This document shows positions 49,618 to 62,960 of a DNA stretch of 64,000 bases, piece by piece. The stretch comes from Elysia chlorotica (lineage: Eukaryota > Mollusca > Gastropoda > Plakobranchidae), in assembly GCA_003991915.1 (NCBI GenBank), contig RQTK01000002.1, positions 780,451 through 844,450 of the forward strand, in the 5' to 3' direction. The notes beneath the pieces were generated by a model. The model saw only the letters and a program-made list of their open reading frames with translations, ran no database searches and was not told the origin of the DNA. The position numbers were made by a program, and so were the translations under genes. Position 1 is the stretch's first letter; every line of letters begins with the position of its first letter.

Positions 49618-52600
49618 TTTGTTATTTTTTTTTTACAATATGGCTCGCCTGTTTGTTTTCCGTCTCATATAAGTAAAGTGTGACGTGTTTTAAGAAAAAA
49701 AAAGAAAACACAACGTAACTATATCGACTTATAACATACATGTACATAAGTAAACTTACTTTTTGGAGGCCACTGCATCTTGAATTCTACTCCTTTCATT
49801 CTTGTGCACATTGTACATAGCTACTATTGTTTCGGTCTTTTTGAACAGTCATATTCAACTTAAGAATCCTAAAATGCCACTGCAAATTAACACAATGTAG
49901 AAATAATATGATTATCAAACTTATTCTCCGGCAAATATTTCAGTCTCCCTGGGGGTTGAGGTGTTATCTCTCAAAGCCAACGTATATCAGTTGGAATGCC
50001 CAGCCAGATATAAAACGGCTTTGAAAAAAAAAAGAAAAAAAACCCACACAATGTACCAAAGGTTTGACTCGCGGTTGGTAACAGGATGTTCTGTAAACCA
50101 GTAGGGGGTCTGTGTCTCAAATTAGATCTCTCGCTTATCGTGAAAATTAGCAGTTGTTGTATCCCTTATCTGTGCTACAAGCATTTTTAAAGTAAATATC
50201 ATTGACGCAATTTGTATTCTAGCTTAATCACTGTAGATGTCGATCAAAAGCATTGCGGTCAAAGACACGAGCACGTGCCAGTGATAAATGGTGTGTATTT
50301 ATTTTCAAGCGGAAAGTTATAGCAGGAGAATCGATATAACCATATACAGTGTAAGTCAAGGACTTTTACCATAATAAGTCATCGCGACTGGTGACTGGTG
50401 GGTGACAAGTGACAGTGGGAAAATCTGCACTACCTTAAGTTTATTTATAATTTTTTGTTGTTAAGATCTCAATAACATAGTGATAATTGATGCGCTTAAT
50501 ATTTAGGTAGCATTGGTAGAAAACAAGGTGACCACAAGACATGATTTAGTCCTTATTAGCACTTAATAAAAATCGAATTATATACGCTGACACCCAAATA
50601 AAGAAAAAAAGTATAACAATAATACCAAAACCATCGCCGACTTTGAAAAATCACAAACGACAAAATACCACCTTATTAATGGTATTAAGATTTTTAAATA
50701 TACAAAATGTCCATAGTGCTGCCCAAAACTCTGCATGCTCAGACAGATTCAAGTGTAATGTATTCTCACCAGACAAAGTTTAGATATCAACAGGACAACA
50801 GGAGGTCCCTGGTGTTTATTTTGGCGGCATGTCGTGAAAATGAAAACGTGATACGCTTGAAGCTTACAAATTGATATGGTTAGCATTGTGGTAATAAATG
50901 TGGTAATAAAATCTTATCAAAAGGTGTTGTTTTCATACCCCCCTTTGCACCTAAATTTGTTTTGTTTGTGTAGGCGTTTGAACGGACCGAAACCATAAAA
51001 AAAATTTTGGACAAAAAAGTACTATCCCCCTCCCCTAAACATTCAGTCCCTGTGTGTAATGTGTGATTCACAGCAATATGGACTCGAGCGGTAAGTGAGG
51101 ATGCCGTGGGATGTGTTGGTTAAAAGTCTTCCCAGCCTTTTCTTTAACAGCGGTCATTTCTTAAGTTTGACTATAAAAGTCTTCACACGGCAAAGCCTTG
51201 TCTCGACGACGCTATCCATAGATCTAAACAGAGATGGGATTATAACTTGAAATTCCCCTTCCCCTTGTCAACTAACAGTTTTTTTTGTTGTGTTTTACTT
51301 AATGGAGGGAAGGCATGCTAACCTTATGTAGCTTGCATTGTAAGATGATGAAGATGGTTGTCCCCACTGATTGAGGCAACGCTTGGCACAGACTTTTAGA
51401 CATTATTAGGTCTTGGGGACTATTTAAAAACCTTTAAAACCCTGAACGTGTATGACACACAGCTCTTGCTATTTCCCTCTCATGTGGCTTTACACTTTTT
51501 CCCGGTATCACTTTTTGAGGTCGTTGAGAACAAGAAGTGGGAGAAGTTTAGAGATTTGGGATGGTTTTGCGCTAAATTAGATTTAGCCCTAGCGTCAACA
51601 GCATTTGAAAGAGTTTGATTGCACGCCCTGATGCACCCGTAAAAACACATTCCAGGAGATGAGAGGCCCAAGTCGAGGATAGGACGTGGGATTAACTCCT
51701 CAGGCTCTTTCAATGGCGAGCGTTGGTCACTGGGCACACGCCCTGTCTGTCCTTCTAGACACTTGCAGAGACAATACAAATAGGAAAAAAATTACTTCGC
51801 TTTCAAGTAGGTCTTAGAGGACATGCTATCCAGGTATGATATGTCGCTTCGACATATTATATATACATTTATTTTCGAACTGACTATATTCAGTTTATAT
51901 GTAGCCTTTTCAGGTTGAATAAATGCGTTGTAGATTTTCAACCGAAAACGTCCGTTTTGCTATAAAGAAACGCATCGATAAAACGATTTGATAGACCCTT
52001 TGTGTAGCATCCTCAGAAAAACCAATCGATCATTTAGAGTTGCAAGTTTCTTCCATTAATGTAGTATTGCGTTGACAATTTTTTAAACAGGTTTGACAAC
52101 TAAAGATCAGTAACTCATCTCTTTAGGAAGCATTTGGCAAAAGTCTATCCTTTTTAGGCTGTTGTGACAAAGATGAGATATTTTTAGACACAGATATTCT
52201 AGCCGAACCTCCCGTGGCGTGCTCTCTTGTGGCATTCCCATGCGACCTACTAATATCTCAGTAGGGGGCTGCTTTCCCTAATCTCTCTCTAACCAGAACC
52301 GACTAGGGAAGATAACAATGCGTTACGTGTGCCCTTCTAGAATCGCAGGTATTTTAACTATTTCATAACGGGGCGGATGGCACAACCCCACAGCGCGAGT
52401 GTCGGCTCGCAGCAAATAGCCTACAAGAGGCCTGGCGATAACACGTTCCATGGGGAAAACGAAGACGGTGCGTAGGGAATCTCCAGCGGCGCCCAGCCAT
52501 AGCTCCATCCTACAGATAGGTAGCCAATGAGCGATGGTGTCTAAGAGTCGTGGTAATGCCATCCGTTTCGTCGTTTGGGTCGCAAAACCTATTCTAACTG

Positions 52601-54232
52601 CCCAGGGGACAAAACCGTGTGGTGGGTGTCGCTGTTTGGGGTAGGGATGGATAAGACACGGCAACCGCTAAGGAGGTTTAGACAAAATCTGCCTTTAAGT
52701 GATCTATGTCTGTGTTCCCGTGTTTGCGTGATTTTGGGTGGGGGTGGGTGTAGGATGCTCCTGGCGCGGCAGAGCGCCCCTTGCTGCATCACTGGCCACT
52801 TCACCATTGCATGCCCTATCCCAGAGACTGTTAGACTGTTAGACTCTAAGTCTGGCCCCCTTAACACGCGGCTGTCACGGCCAGGTGCTCCTGTCAACTC
52901 ATCTCGTCACGCCTGGAGCGGCCTGAGACTGCAAGATGAGGATTCTTCACCCGAAGCTACACTGGATGAGGCGGTTCCCCCTGGTGATGAGATCAGGAGC
53001 GATCCTCACACACATCGCACGCTCTTTACGGCAATAGCAGCCAGGGCTTTAGCTTTCATCCTGTTCATAGCTTGGGGTTAGACAATACTTATGAAGACTT
53101 GATTTGAAACGTTACTGCTTTGCTCCATGGCCTCGTGAAGGATTCTTCAAGCACCCTTCTCCGGAGAACTGTCTGGTAGAGGATCTGATCGTCCTACACA
53201 CAGAGAAGCACACCAGGTATGCACTCAAGTCGTAAAGGTTGGGCGCTGGACCATCTTGGGGTAACTCCTTGCTACAAGCGGTAATTCTTTGAACGCTGTG
53301 GAGTGCCTGGTTCTAGGCGCCTGCCCTATTTTAAACGATACGACTGATGTGTCAAACATAAAGGTTATCATTAGGAGTGGGTTTTGCTCTGAGCAGGTAA
53401 TGAGACCTAACTAACTACATGTATCAAGTCCCCCCAAACTTCCAGCACCGACGCGGGACGACCCGGGGCCAAGCCACTAGAATCTCTCGTTCTCACGCTT
53501 GGGGGAGCAAATACAATCTTGAATACAGCTTATTTTGGGAAGTTTCAGGAGCATGCTAGGTTTAGTAATTAAAACATATGTTTATGTTGCTGACACTGGT
53601 CCCCAATGTTTGCTTGCTGGGCCAGGAAGAAGGCACCGAGTGCATACACCATACAATCTCATGAACTGCTTAGCACAACACGAAAAATCTATCTAGATCT
53701 ACATTTTTAGATCATTCAACAAATAACAAAATAAAAACCAAACTTTCCAATCGTGTTCACGGTTGGTTGCTTCAGAGCCCATAGCGGCCTCAACAGAGAT
53801 AATACGTATGTTGTAGAGGTTGGAAACTTAGAGTTATGAAAGTGTGTTGGCTCTGTGATATATCATTATTGGCACCATCTAACAGTACAAAAAAACTGTC
53901 GGAGCGCTCAAGGAATTCCAGACTTGAATGGCCGATTTTTATAGTACCGTAATGAGGACACCCTTGCGTGTTGGCGCTTCAGCGTTTAGTTTCCTATGAT
54001 TGGGTGTTAGTAAAGAAATAAAGAGGACGTCGACGCTGTAGATTGAGCTGCATAACAAAAGAGACAGCTGGGGAAACTAACGTTGAAATGTAAATCATGC
54101 TCAAGACTTTCTATCACTGGATCTCACCAATACGAACGACCCTTAGATTTTTAAAACAATTTTAAGTAAGGAAAAAGTTTCAAGTGCGAATATCGACTGA
54201 ATTTCAATAATTTGGTATGACAGGATGATAAG

Positions 54233-54235
<3 letters not shown>

Positions 54236-54276
<41 letters not shown>

Positions 54277-54286
54277 GAGAGAGAGA
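54236..54286. repeat. (GA)n microsatellite
   Basis: About 24 GA units with one GT interruption. Confidence 0.96.
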
Positions 54287-54699
54287 TGAAAAATTGAGTG
54301 AAGTAAACACAGGAGCAAATTCCGTTTTGAGAGCAAATATTTTTTATGCTTCAACCATTTCAAGGTGTTATAAGGTATTATGAGAAGAGTATTCTCATTT
54401 GCTGTAAACTAAGTCATTTTCTCGTCGTTTTTAATATTGAGTTATCCGGAACTAACTAGAAAAGTGGCGAGAATCCATCATACTTCGATGATGACAGTGC
54501 AGAATGTATGAACTCACTCCAAGGAAAGATCAATAGATAGTACAAATAGTCTACATCCGAATGATGCATCCAACCCTTACGCACGCTCCGCGGTATTCCT
54601 GGCTCTTCAATTTCGCCATTCCTGGGGTTTAAATCAAGAATTTTTCCCCATGCCTTTAAAATTATAGAACCATATCAAAGAAACTGTTTTAATCCGGCT

Positions 54700-55050
54700 T
54701 TAAAGGGACTGTGTGTCCGATTTGTTCCTCCCACCAGTGCCCAGCTGTCCATCAAAGACAGTGTATTAGGAATCCTGAGGTTCCCAACACCTGTCCCATA
54801 ATCCCTTTAGACAGATTCTTGACCCCCCTCAGCGCTCGCTCCTATTGGTCAGTCGGTTTAAGCGTTATCTTGCTGGACTTTGACTCGGACTTTGAAAGCC
54901 ATTGTTCCCCATGCACTAGTTGCCTCAATCGATCAGGAAGCAATCGCTCAATTGAACGCGCAGATTTTCTCCGTGACTTTCTAGCGCGCCGGGGGCCCCT
55001 GTTGTCAGTCAACTTCAAAGGGATTCTTGAAATCTGCCACAATCACACTT
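54700..55050. promoter_or_regulatory. GC-richer, motif-dense island 10.4 kb upstream of candidate exon 1
   Basis: Contains CTATTGGTCAG (CCAAT type), CATTGTTC (SOX-like), CTTTGACT and CTTCAAAGG (TCF/LEF-like), and CTATTAATCG (homeodomain-like), between AT-rich flanks. It reads open in one frame but resembles no protein. The assignment as an enhancer is inference. Confidence 0.25.
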
Positions 55051-56134
55051 CCTATTAATCGTAAAATATTGTCTTAGCTAAAATTTCATTAAACTCGTTC
55101 TGCACTAGAGTTTCCTCTTTTCTCTTTACCCTTTCTATCTTTTTTCTTCCTTTTTTCATATTTTCGTTAATACATAAACACAAATTCACGAAATAAAATC
55201 CATTTTGTTGATTTGCTAACAAGACATCTTAGTTCTCATTCCTTTGCAATCTTGAATATAAAAATAAAAGAATAATTATGTTATAGATCTACACAGATCA
55301 AGTAACGCATACATTAATAGTTAAGACTGATCTTACCTATGTTTCATGCCGCAAATTCATCTAGATTTAGCGAGAGTATACTTTGGTGGCAGGCACCCCT
55401 AGAGTTGAGAGCATTGTCGAAATGGGGTTAGTCAAACATCGCAAACAGGACATGCGATCTGTGTAAATATAAAATCGTTCATTGTTTCTCTGCTTTGTAG
55501 AAATCTCTTGAACAAAAGGTCTGAAACATTTTCATTTTCGATCCCATTAACGCACTTTTGAAATTTCTATAGTAAAAAAAAGTTTATGTGGATCACTTGT
55601 TTTAACAGCTCTAAAACAATACATAGTATATAGTAGAGAAATACACTTCTCCGTATCTGTGGCTGTATGTGTGGTTGTGTTGCATTGTTTGATTAGGGCG
55701 CATACCTGGACACGGGAATACCCCCAACTGAGACCTGGCAATGATAAGAGATAGAAAAAGTCAAAGTACAAAACGGATCATAATAGCGCTGGAGAGAGAT
55801 CCTATTATATTGATTTAAGGCTCAACTCTGCGTCGACCTAGAATTATGATCGAGTGTGCCTTTAACTATAACTTAAAAGATTTTTGTACTACTTTTCATA
55901 CACTACGCTCTCCTTAACAGAAAACGAACAACAAAGAAAATAATAAGGAAATTTAGATTAGACAGAGAAAAGGCGAAGATGATTATTTTTTCTGTTTTAG
56001 CCTGTAAGATCAACGTGATTTCTGTTTCCTTATTCTTATGTTGTACGTTGGCAAAGAGGTACGGCAACTTTTGTTTTTAATAAGTTTCAATTCTTGAAAG
56101 TTTCCATAAGAACCTCACGCGGAGAAGAGGATAC

Positions 56135-56206
56135 AGGCTTTGATTCGAACATTAAATCTCCTGCTTGTCAGTATAGAGCACTACCACCTGTGCTATCTGG
56201 AGCTCA
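56135..56206 (-). mobile_element. tRNA-derived sequence (SINE head or tRNA pseudogene)
   Basis: The minus strand reads AGATAGCACAGGTGGTAGTG, then CTCTATACTGACAAGCAGGAG, then TGTTCGAATCA. The A box (TAGCACAGGTG, 56185-56195) and B box (56141-56151) match pol III consensus, but stems are not all complementary. It is a common starting sequence for SINEs. Confidence 0.5.
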
Positions 56207-56831
56207 CGGCCCTGAAATATTCCTAACGGTGACAATATTGTTCACTACGCTATCTCCTGGATTATGTAAAGACCCCCTTGGATACTGAAGTCATGCTATC
56301 AGTAAATTTGGCAAAGGAAATAATGCAAGAGCCACACACGTTCTTTTTTTTTCTCTTTAGGTTGAAGAAAAAAGCAGCGCTTCAGATAAGAGTAGAATTC
56401 GCCTACGGAATTGGACTGAATGTCTTATTGACAAAAGCTAAGGTTAGGGAAGACACGCATAAGGTTAACAAAATAAAAGACTGAGAGAGATGATAGAGGG
56501 GGTTCATCTCTACTCCAGGGCCCTCCTGGAGTTAGCTGGAGTAAAGAAGGCGACCAAACAGTGGCAAGAGGTGGGAGGAGAAGGAGGCAAGAGAATAAGG
56601 TTCTTACTTAAGTCTCCTCTATGTGGATTGTGCCAAATAGAACCATGTAAAAAGGAATAGAATTGGAATTAGTGAGTTCTGAGTCCAACTGGTGTTGTGC
56701 AGGCGTATTTCAGTAGAGACGCGTATAAACACCAACATGCGTGCATGTTTATTTTGACACAACAATCTCTATATTTATATCTCTGTCTATCTGTCTATCT
56801 GTATAGCTATGTCTCTCTATAGCTCTCAGTT

Positions 56832-56832
<1 letters not shown>

Positions 56833-56917
<85 letters not shown>

Positions 56918-56941
56918 GTCTATCTATCTATCTATCTATCT
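56833..56941. repeat. (TCTA)n microsatellite
   Basis: About 27 units with one TCTG interruption. Confidence 0.98.
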
Positions 56942-57101
56942 CGCCAGTACCCTCTTTATCTTTGTCCTTCCTTATAGTCCTCATCCTTTCTTCTAACCAC
57001 CTTTATCTCGTATACTACCTTGGTTGAGATAGATTTACCATACTCCTTTTTAGACGATGGTCTGCAAAAAAGCCCTGAAAAATACTCTAGTTAATTTAAG
57101 T

Positions 57102-57130
57102 AAAAAAAAAGGGGGGGGGGGGGGGGGGGG
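57102..57130. repeat. A9G20 homopolymer pair
   Basis: Same A-then-G arrangement as 10062-10082. Confidence 0.95.
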
Positions 57131-58126
57131 AGACTGCACAATTATAGATTATTTATTATAGGGAGAGAGACTTTAGTCTTTAAAAAAGAGAGAGGGATGG
57201 AGAGGGGGTGTTCGGAGACAAACTGAAAATAAAGGACGGAATCTCCCTTCAGTTCAGTCAAACATAGCTCGATCTGTAATTTTTTTAAAGATCCTGCAAT
57301 GTTCCGTTGTAACGTGCAGTGTATGTAATAACTAAGAAGTAGGAACTGTTCTGGGATTCCGCCGAGACATCTAAGACATCTAAGACAAGGTGCCGCTGCT
57401 TGGCGCGGGTTTAAGCCTATGCGCTGTGAGGCTAATCCGTTGATTCTTTGACTTCCAGGTCTGATCAACATGATTGCACCAGATTAGCGTGTGCTTATGT
57501 ATTGTGGGGCTATTGATCCTTAATCGTGTTGACGGCACCCAGTACATATTGTGAACTTTGAAGGTTCGGTCAAGAAAGGCTGAAAGTAACGCACGTTGCA
57601 CTTTTTGTTATTTTCATTTTTTTTTTATTTCATTGTAGTAAGGAATTCTATTCTTCTGGTTAGCTCTTTGGGTTTAAAGAGAAGAAAAAAATTTTGTGAC
57701 GGAGAGTAAGAAGGGACGGAAAGGCAAAGGGAAGAGGGTGGAATGCAAGGTCGAAAGAGATATGAAAGGCTGAAAGGTCAAAATAGAGAAATGGAGGAAA
57801 GGGTTGGTTCGCATAACAAACTAAACAGATTATTTCATTTTTTGTGTCTGTATTTTCGTTTTAAGTACAAGTTAATGAGGTTAGTAGTGTCACATAAGCA
57901 CACAATGCAGCCTAGAAAGATTTACCTCAGCTATCGGTCAATAAACAATGAGCGTGTCACTACGACGGTAATGAGTGTGTATTGTGTTATGCACCGGATC
58001 AGCCAGCAAAGGTCCAGTCCCCTTTGGGCTAGTGCTGACTCCAGGGTAAAAAGGTTTCTTTTTTCCATTAATTTTGTAATTTCAAAGCAGGAAGAAGGAG
58101 AGGGTGCGTCTAAGAATCAGTGTTAG

Positions 58127-58129
<3 letters not shown>

Positions 58130-58165
<36 letters not shown>
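58130..58165. repeat. (GA)n microsatellite
   Basis: About 18 GA units. Confidence 0.96.
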
Positions 58166-58168
<3 letters not shown>

Positions 58169-58549
58169 TAAAAATGAGTGATAACGTCAGTTAAACTCTT
58201 TTTCTCAATAATATTATAATTGTGCCTTTCGGTTCATTTAGACTCTAGGCGTAATAAGTACAACAGTTATACTTAACTGACGCCCCAAACAAAGGGTGCT
58301 GTTATCTTTTCCAAAATATAAACCTAGAGCACCGTTGTACTTACTACCCTAACCCTAAATGTTTTTACTTTAAGACGGCAAGAAAGGAGCAAACTAAATA
58401 AAACTTGGGCCTAACAATTGTGTGTCCCCGGGCGCTCTTCACGAGTGTAATATTATTCCTTTCCATAGGGTCATAAAGTCAGACAATTAAAAATATGTAG
58501 CAAACAAAAACTTACAACTTCCAAGAGATAGAATCGTGCCACGGCTGTC

Positions 58550-59070
58550 TGTTTTAATTACCATAACACTTCCAGACCCAGATAGCTTCTATTGATAACC
58601 GTGGAATGCCATTCATCGGTCCTTATTAGCATCTTCTGTTTTCCCAGACTGGAAAAGAAGTTATAGCTCTCGCTCCGGACGCTCGGGTGTCTCATTGGTT
58701 GCTTTTTAAGTTGTCAACTTGCTTAAAAATTAATGTTTTCCACACAAGAGCGAAAAAGAAAAACTCAACCCCCGAATTGTCAAACATTTCAAAGCAATCA
58801 AAAAGTATCTAGTTTTAGCTTAGCAAGTGTAAAGAGTATGAAATTCGTCCTCATCCATCATACGTCCCGCTGATACGTTTGCCTGCGATATTCCCAAGTT
58901 GACACCAGCAAAGACGGTCCCACAAAGCACGCCCATTAATCATAACCTAAAAATGGCGCCATTGTCATCCAGCACCCAATGAACGTACATCCTACCATTG
59001 GCTGATAGTATCTAGCGGGTCAGGAACTCCTCAAAGGGTCGACTTCAATTTGTCTCCATGATTATTGGTA
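58550..59070. promoter_or_regulatory. Motif-dense island with AATGGCGCCATT palindrome
   Basis: A GC-richer segment with CATTGGTTG and CCAATGAAC (CCAAT types), GCCCATTAATCAT (homeodomain-like) and a perfect 12-bp palindrome AATGGCGCCATT at 58952-58963. No coding signature. Regulatory role is inference. Confidence 0.25.
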
Positions 59071-60061
59071 TCCGATACCTTCAAGAGAGTTCGCATAGGG
59101 TGATATTTTTTAAGGTGCTGGTGCCCGGTGGACTAGATCCACCAGTTATCAGCGAAAAGTACAACTACCTTCTAGTTTGACAGCAATAATTATTCTGTTT
59201 TGTTAACTGAATTGAAAAAGATTCATAGACCTAGAACTCGTCTATATTTTGTCATGTAAGTAAGTGCGTGTGTGTTTTGACTTTGACATCATTTTTTTTT
59301 TCGGAGACTCCTCAAGAAATTAAGGTAAAGGAACATCCTCAGAAAGGATATTCACAAAAGTGAATTGACAGGTTCACCGTGATTACTAGATTTATTGGTA
59401 GTGTTGATTTTCTCTTCCTTGGTATAACTGAGTAATGTAAATATATTGCGTTTACTATTAAAACAGCTTTTCGCTAGCAAGACGAAATACTTCGTTAGCG
59501 AGAGCTCAAACTAACACAGCTCAACAATCCACTACTATCAGGAAATTCAAGCCGTCACAAAATAATACTACACATATATATCAATGTTATTTGATATTGT
59601 AGTGCAAAATCACAAACTTCTTTATTACCCTTACTGTTACACATCCAATTCAGAAGGTGATACATTTGTACCGTACTGCCTATGTTATGAGAAAGACTGG
59701 TGTGTGCGGACAGAAAAAAGGTGAAGCGCCAATACCTACCTACAGATCTTGTAGTTTTGAAATGCATGTATTATCAATTTTAGTGCATCAAAGAGCGCAA
59801 TATTTATAATCAGCAGACACAATTTTCAGTAATCAACCTTGCGTTGATTATCAAAACTTAGGCGCTTAAGCTCTAATGAGATTGTCTTTAATGTATTTTC
59901 AACTGACGAAAAAGCTATTAAAATTTGCAAACACTAGGACTGCGGCAATATCATTTCCAACATCGCAAATGCCATTTATAATATGCAGCAAAGATTTATA
60001 AATAATCTATTAAGAATAAGCGCAGTTTTAAGACCCTAACCCTCCACTTTTTTCCCTATAC

Positions 60062-60064
<3 letters not shown>

Positions 60065-60116
<52 letters not shown>
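60065..60116. repeat. (CT)n microsatellite
   Basis: About 26 CT units. Confidence 0.97.
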
Positions 60117-60119
<3 letters not shown>

Positions 60120-60310
60120 TCTGTCAGGGGAGGAATTGTCAATATGTACATTAATAGAATTTTTAAAACCAAAGGATCACACACGCTTTTGTTATCTAGA
60201 TCTGAAATCAATCTGAAGTAAATCATTGCTATTAAAATCAATGATGAAGATTTTTCTTTTTTGATGCGCCTTGCGGATGAAGACATAGCAAGAAAAAGGA
60301 ACGAAAAAAG

Positions 60311-60397
60311 AGGAAGAAGAAGAAGAAGAAGAAGAAGAAGAAGAAGAAGAAGAAGAAGAAGAAGAAGAAGAAGAAGAAGAAGAAGAAGAAGAAGAAT
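60311..60397. repeat. (GAA)n microsatellite
   Basis: About 28 GAA units; a polypurine tract. Confidence 0.98.
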
Positions 60398-61814
60398 AGG
60401 GAGGGGGACATAAAATGACTTTGACCACTGATAATTTTCCAAAATGCCGAGATCTATCATTGTACGCCATGACGTCTCATAAAACATTAATGTAAAAGGT
60501 CAGCGCTTTTATCGCATGTTATGGGTGGAAGTAACTTAAATATTCAGATAGCGGTAGAAATAGTTGAAGGAAGAGACACACGCACACATACACATACACA
60601 TAACACAGATGAAGGGCAAAGCAAGAGAGAGATTCACTCACATAGAGTGCTGAGAGCAAAGGTAAAAATCGGGTCAAATTAGGACAGTCCTACTTAGGGC
60701 CAAATCAGATGATGTCCTATCAAGATAGCGCTGTGCGACTGTTAGGCACCAGTTAGAGATACGTCTGACCCACTGGTGGATTCGAGACTTGATCTTGGCT
60801 AACAGACCCCATGCTAAGGTGTCACTTTCAGCTATTCCCAGCCTGTGTGGTCATAGTTCAATTCGTACTAGACTTTTCTTATTACATTGTATTCGTAAAC
60901 CTCTTTTACTTAGGATGTACTGTTAACTTGTCACGTAAGCATTACCGTTTTGTTTCACACCCCGAGTTATAAAATTTGGCAGTTATTTTGTCCCCTCAAC
61001 GACTTATATAACTGCCTTTTAACAATCTATCTTTTGACCTATCGTAATTTTAGTCTATATACCTATCTAGTTTTCTCAATATCCGTCTATTTATTTTCGT
61101 CTCTGGAGATTCTCATACCACAATAATATAATTATGATACGCTCACTTGCAGTAGATTTTGTTTACAATCTAACACACATTAATGCACTTGTACGATAAT
61201 TTAGGCCTATTCAATGTCTGTTATGATTGGTGATACTCAGTGGCTTATGGGCCCAGGTCTAAAATCTCACAGCCTTAGTTTTGAGTCATGAGAATCGCAT
61301 TCGGTCTGACGAAAAAAAGTAATTAAAATACGAGGAATCCAATTAATCAAAATGCCCATCCAAACATTGTTGAAAGATTAATTCGCATTCCATTTCAATG
61401 GGACGACGTAGAACAAACAAAGCAGGGCTAATTAGAGGTTTCGTTGACTTGAGTCCAAGAGCCAGTTATTCACCATGCGTTGAGGTATTGATGGTAGGTG
61501 TTTTGGGGGGATTTTTTAATAGTTACTTTAAATCACCGTTTGGAGTGTTCGTGTTACTTTCTATAAATAGACTCAAGTCGTATCCTATAGGTATTACATC
61601 GAGTGTCGACTGTAGGGGACATTGGTGCTGATGAGGGGTGTCCTTACATGTATAATAATGTCCAGAACTGTGTCATAAATGACATTAGGTGAGGATATGA
61701 CATTAAGAGTGTGAGATTGATATATAGAAAGAACGTCACGAAAAGAGAGAATGAGAATGAAATAGAGAAAGAGAAGGAGGAGGTAGTAGGAGGCCGAGAG
61801 AGACAGAGAGGCAA

Positions 61815-61818
<4 letters not shown>

Positions 61819-61892
<74 letters not shown>
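61819..61892. repeat. (GA)n microsatellite
   Basis: About 36 GA units with two AAAG interruptions. Confidence 0.97.
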
Positions 61893-61895
<3 letters not shown>

Positions 61896-62599
61896 ACATA
61901 TAACCATCTTATTATAGATGGCTTGGGAAAACCCCAAGTGCCGACTGACCACCACCTGACCACAAGCTGGAGTATTGACAAGCTGTGCGAGGCACGAGTA
62001 GAGTACCTCTAGACCCCCCTCTGTGTTTAGGTGGCCACTTGACACAAGTACGAAATTGAGAATGAAGGGGTTCGATTGTTTGATCAATTGGGGTCGGGGA
62101 AGGTAAAGACAGGAATCAAGACACATAAGAAATTCTCTTAAATAGGCTAATCAGCGGTATGGATTATAATTACACCAGTAGGAAAAAAATCAAAGGTTGA
62201 ACGAAGGTTAAGAATGGGGTGATATAAGGATTTGTTAGAAGAGGGTAATACCACAGCTTACTCTTTTAAGTAAGAAATCATCCGCTCATTTGCAGATGGT
62301 ACCAAAAGGTTACACGTCAAGATCTCGAGGATTGGCTTCTTCAGCAAAATGTGAAGTCTTCTAATGAAAAACTCCACGACTTGACTTATTTAGAAGATGG
62401 TTTGGTTGGTCTTCATAAAAAAACAAGCTAAGACAATAGATTCTAGTCTCACATAGCCAGGTACATGTATTTCTGATGCCCATACAAAAGCGTAAACAGC
62501 ATAAATTATCTACCAACTTGAGTCTTGGAAATTAAAAACAAAAAAGGTTTATACATAACCATTCATGGCCCATGCCCCAGTTCAATTATATTTGCATGT

Positions 62600-62960
62600 G
62601 CATACAGACGTTTATGCATTACTAATACGATTTTTGCTCCACTTCAAAGATATTTTTTTCGATCATCATTATCAATCAGGATCTTTGCTCCAGGTCAAGA
62701 TACTTCGCATGTCGATACGGGGTTAATACATGCACCAGTCGCGATCTTTAAACCATCCCCATATTTTTCGGACCTTTATTACAATGCTCGCAGGTGGTTT
62801 TTTATCGATATCGTGCATTACTTATCACGATCTGTGCTCCACTTCAAGATAATATGCCGCATACCGATACGGATGTGTATACATATTACAGTCGCAATAT
62901 TTAAACCATCTCCATATGTTTCGGGTATTTATTGTAACGACACTCTCCCATTTAGATCGT
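62600..62960. repeat. Degenerate tandem repeat, period about 150 bp
   Basis: CAGTCGCGATCTTTAAACC...CATATTTTTCGG (from 62736) recurs as CAGTCGCAATATTTAAACC...CATATGTTTCGG (from 62889). TxTGCTCCACTTCAAxGATA recurs at 62634, 62685 and 62834, the last 149 bp after the second. An open plus-strand frame spans it and carries the repeated IFKPSPY, but nothing supports a gene. Confidence 0.75.

Larger units (their letters stand above)
44311..54699. other. 5' flank of the FGF gene, no gene recognised
   Basis: Non-coding as far as can be seen. A GC-richer patch at 45.0-45.2 kb has an inverted CCAAT box (45043-45051, ATCCAATGA on the minus strand) and could be near a promoter if 44228-44310 is the first exon. 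A GC-rich stretch at 52.3-53.05 kb has an open frame without family resemblance. Other contents are a SINE fragment at 45.8 kb, GA-rich tracts at 45.47-45.56, 46.67 and 54.24 kb, a G11 at 47801, a T-rich run at 48.3 kb and a (TTG)n at 49.56 kb. Confidence 0.5.
55051..58549. other. Non-coding DNA with microsatellites
   Basis: AT-rich. It holds a tRNA-derived sequence at 56.14-56.21 kb, (TCTA)n at 56.83 kb, A9G20 at 57.10 kb and (GA)n at 58.13 kb. No gene recognised. Confidence 0.55.

Noticed and set aside
52575-53081. 168-codon plus-strand open frame in a GC-rich stretch
   Set aside because: Starts at TTG, shows no recognisable domain, and GC-rich DNA has few stops. It overlaps an opposite-strand frame of similar length.
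54711-55058. 115-codon plus-strand open frame
   Set aside because: No family resemblance; the motif-dense sequence is better explained as possible regulatory DNA.
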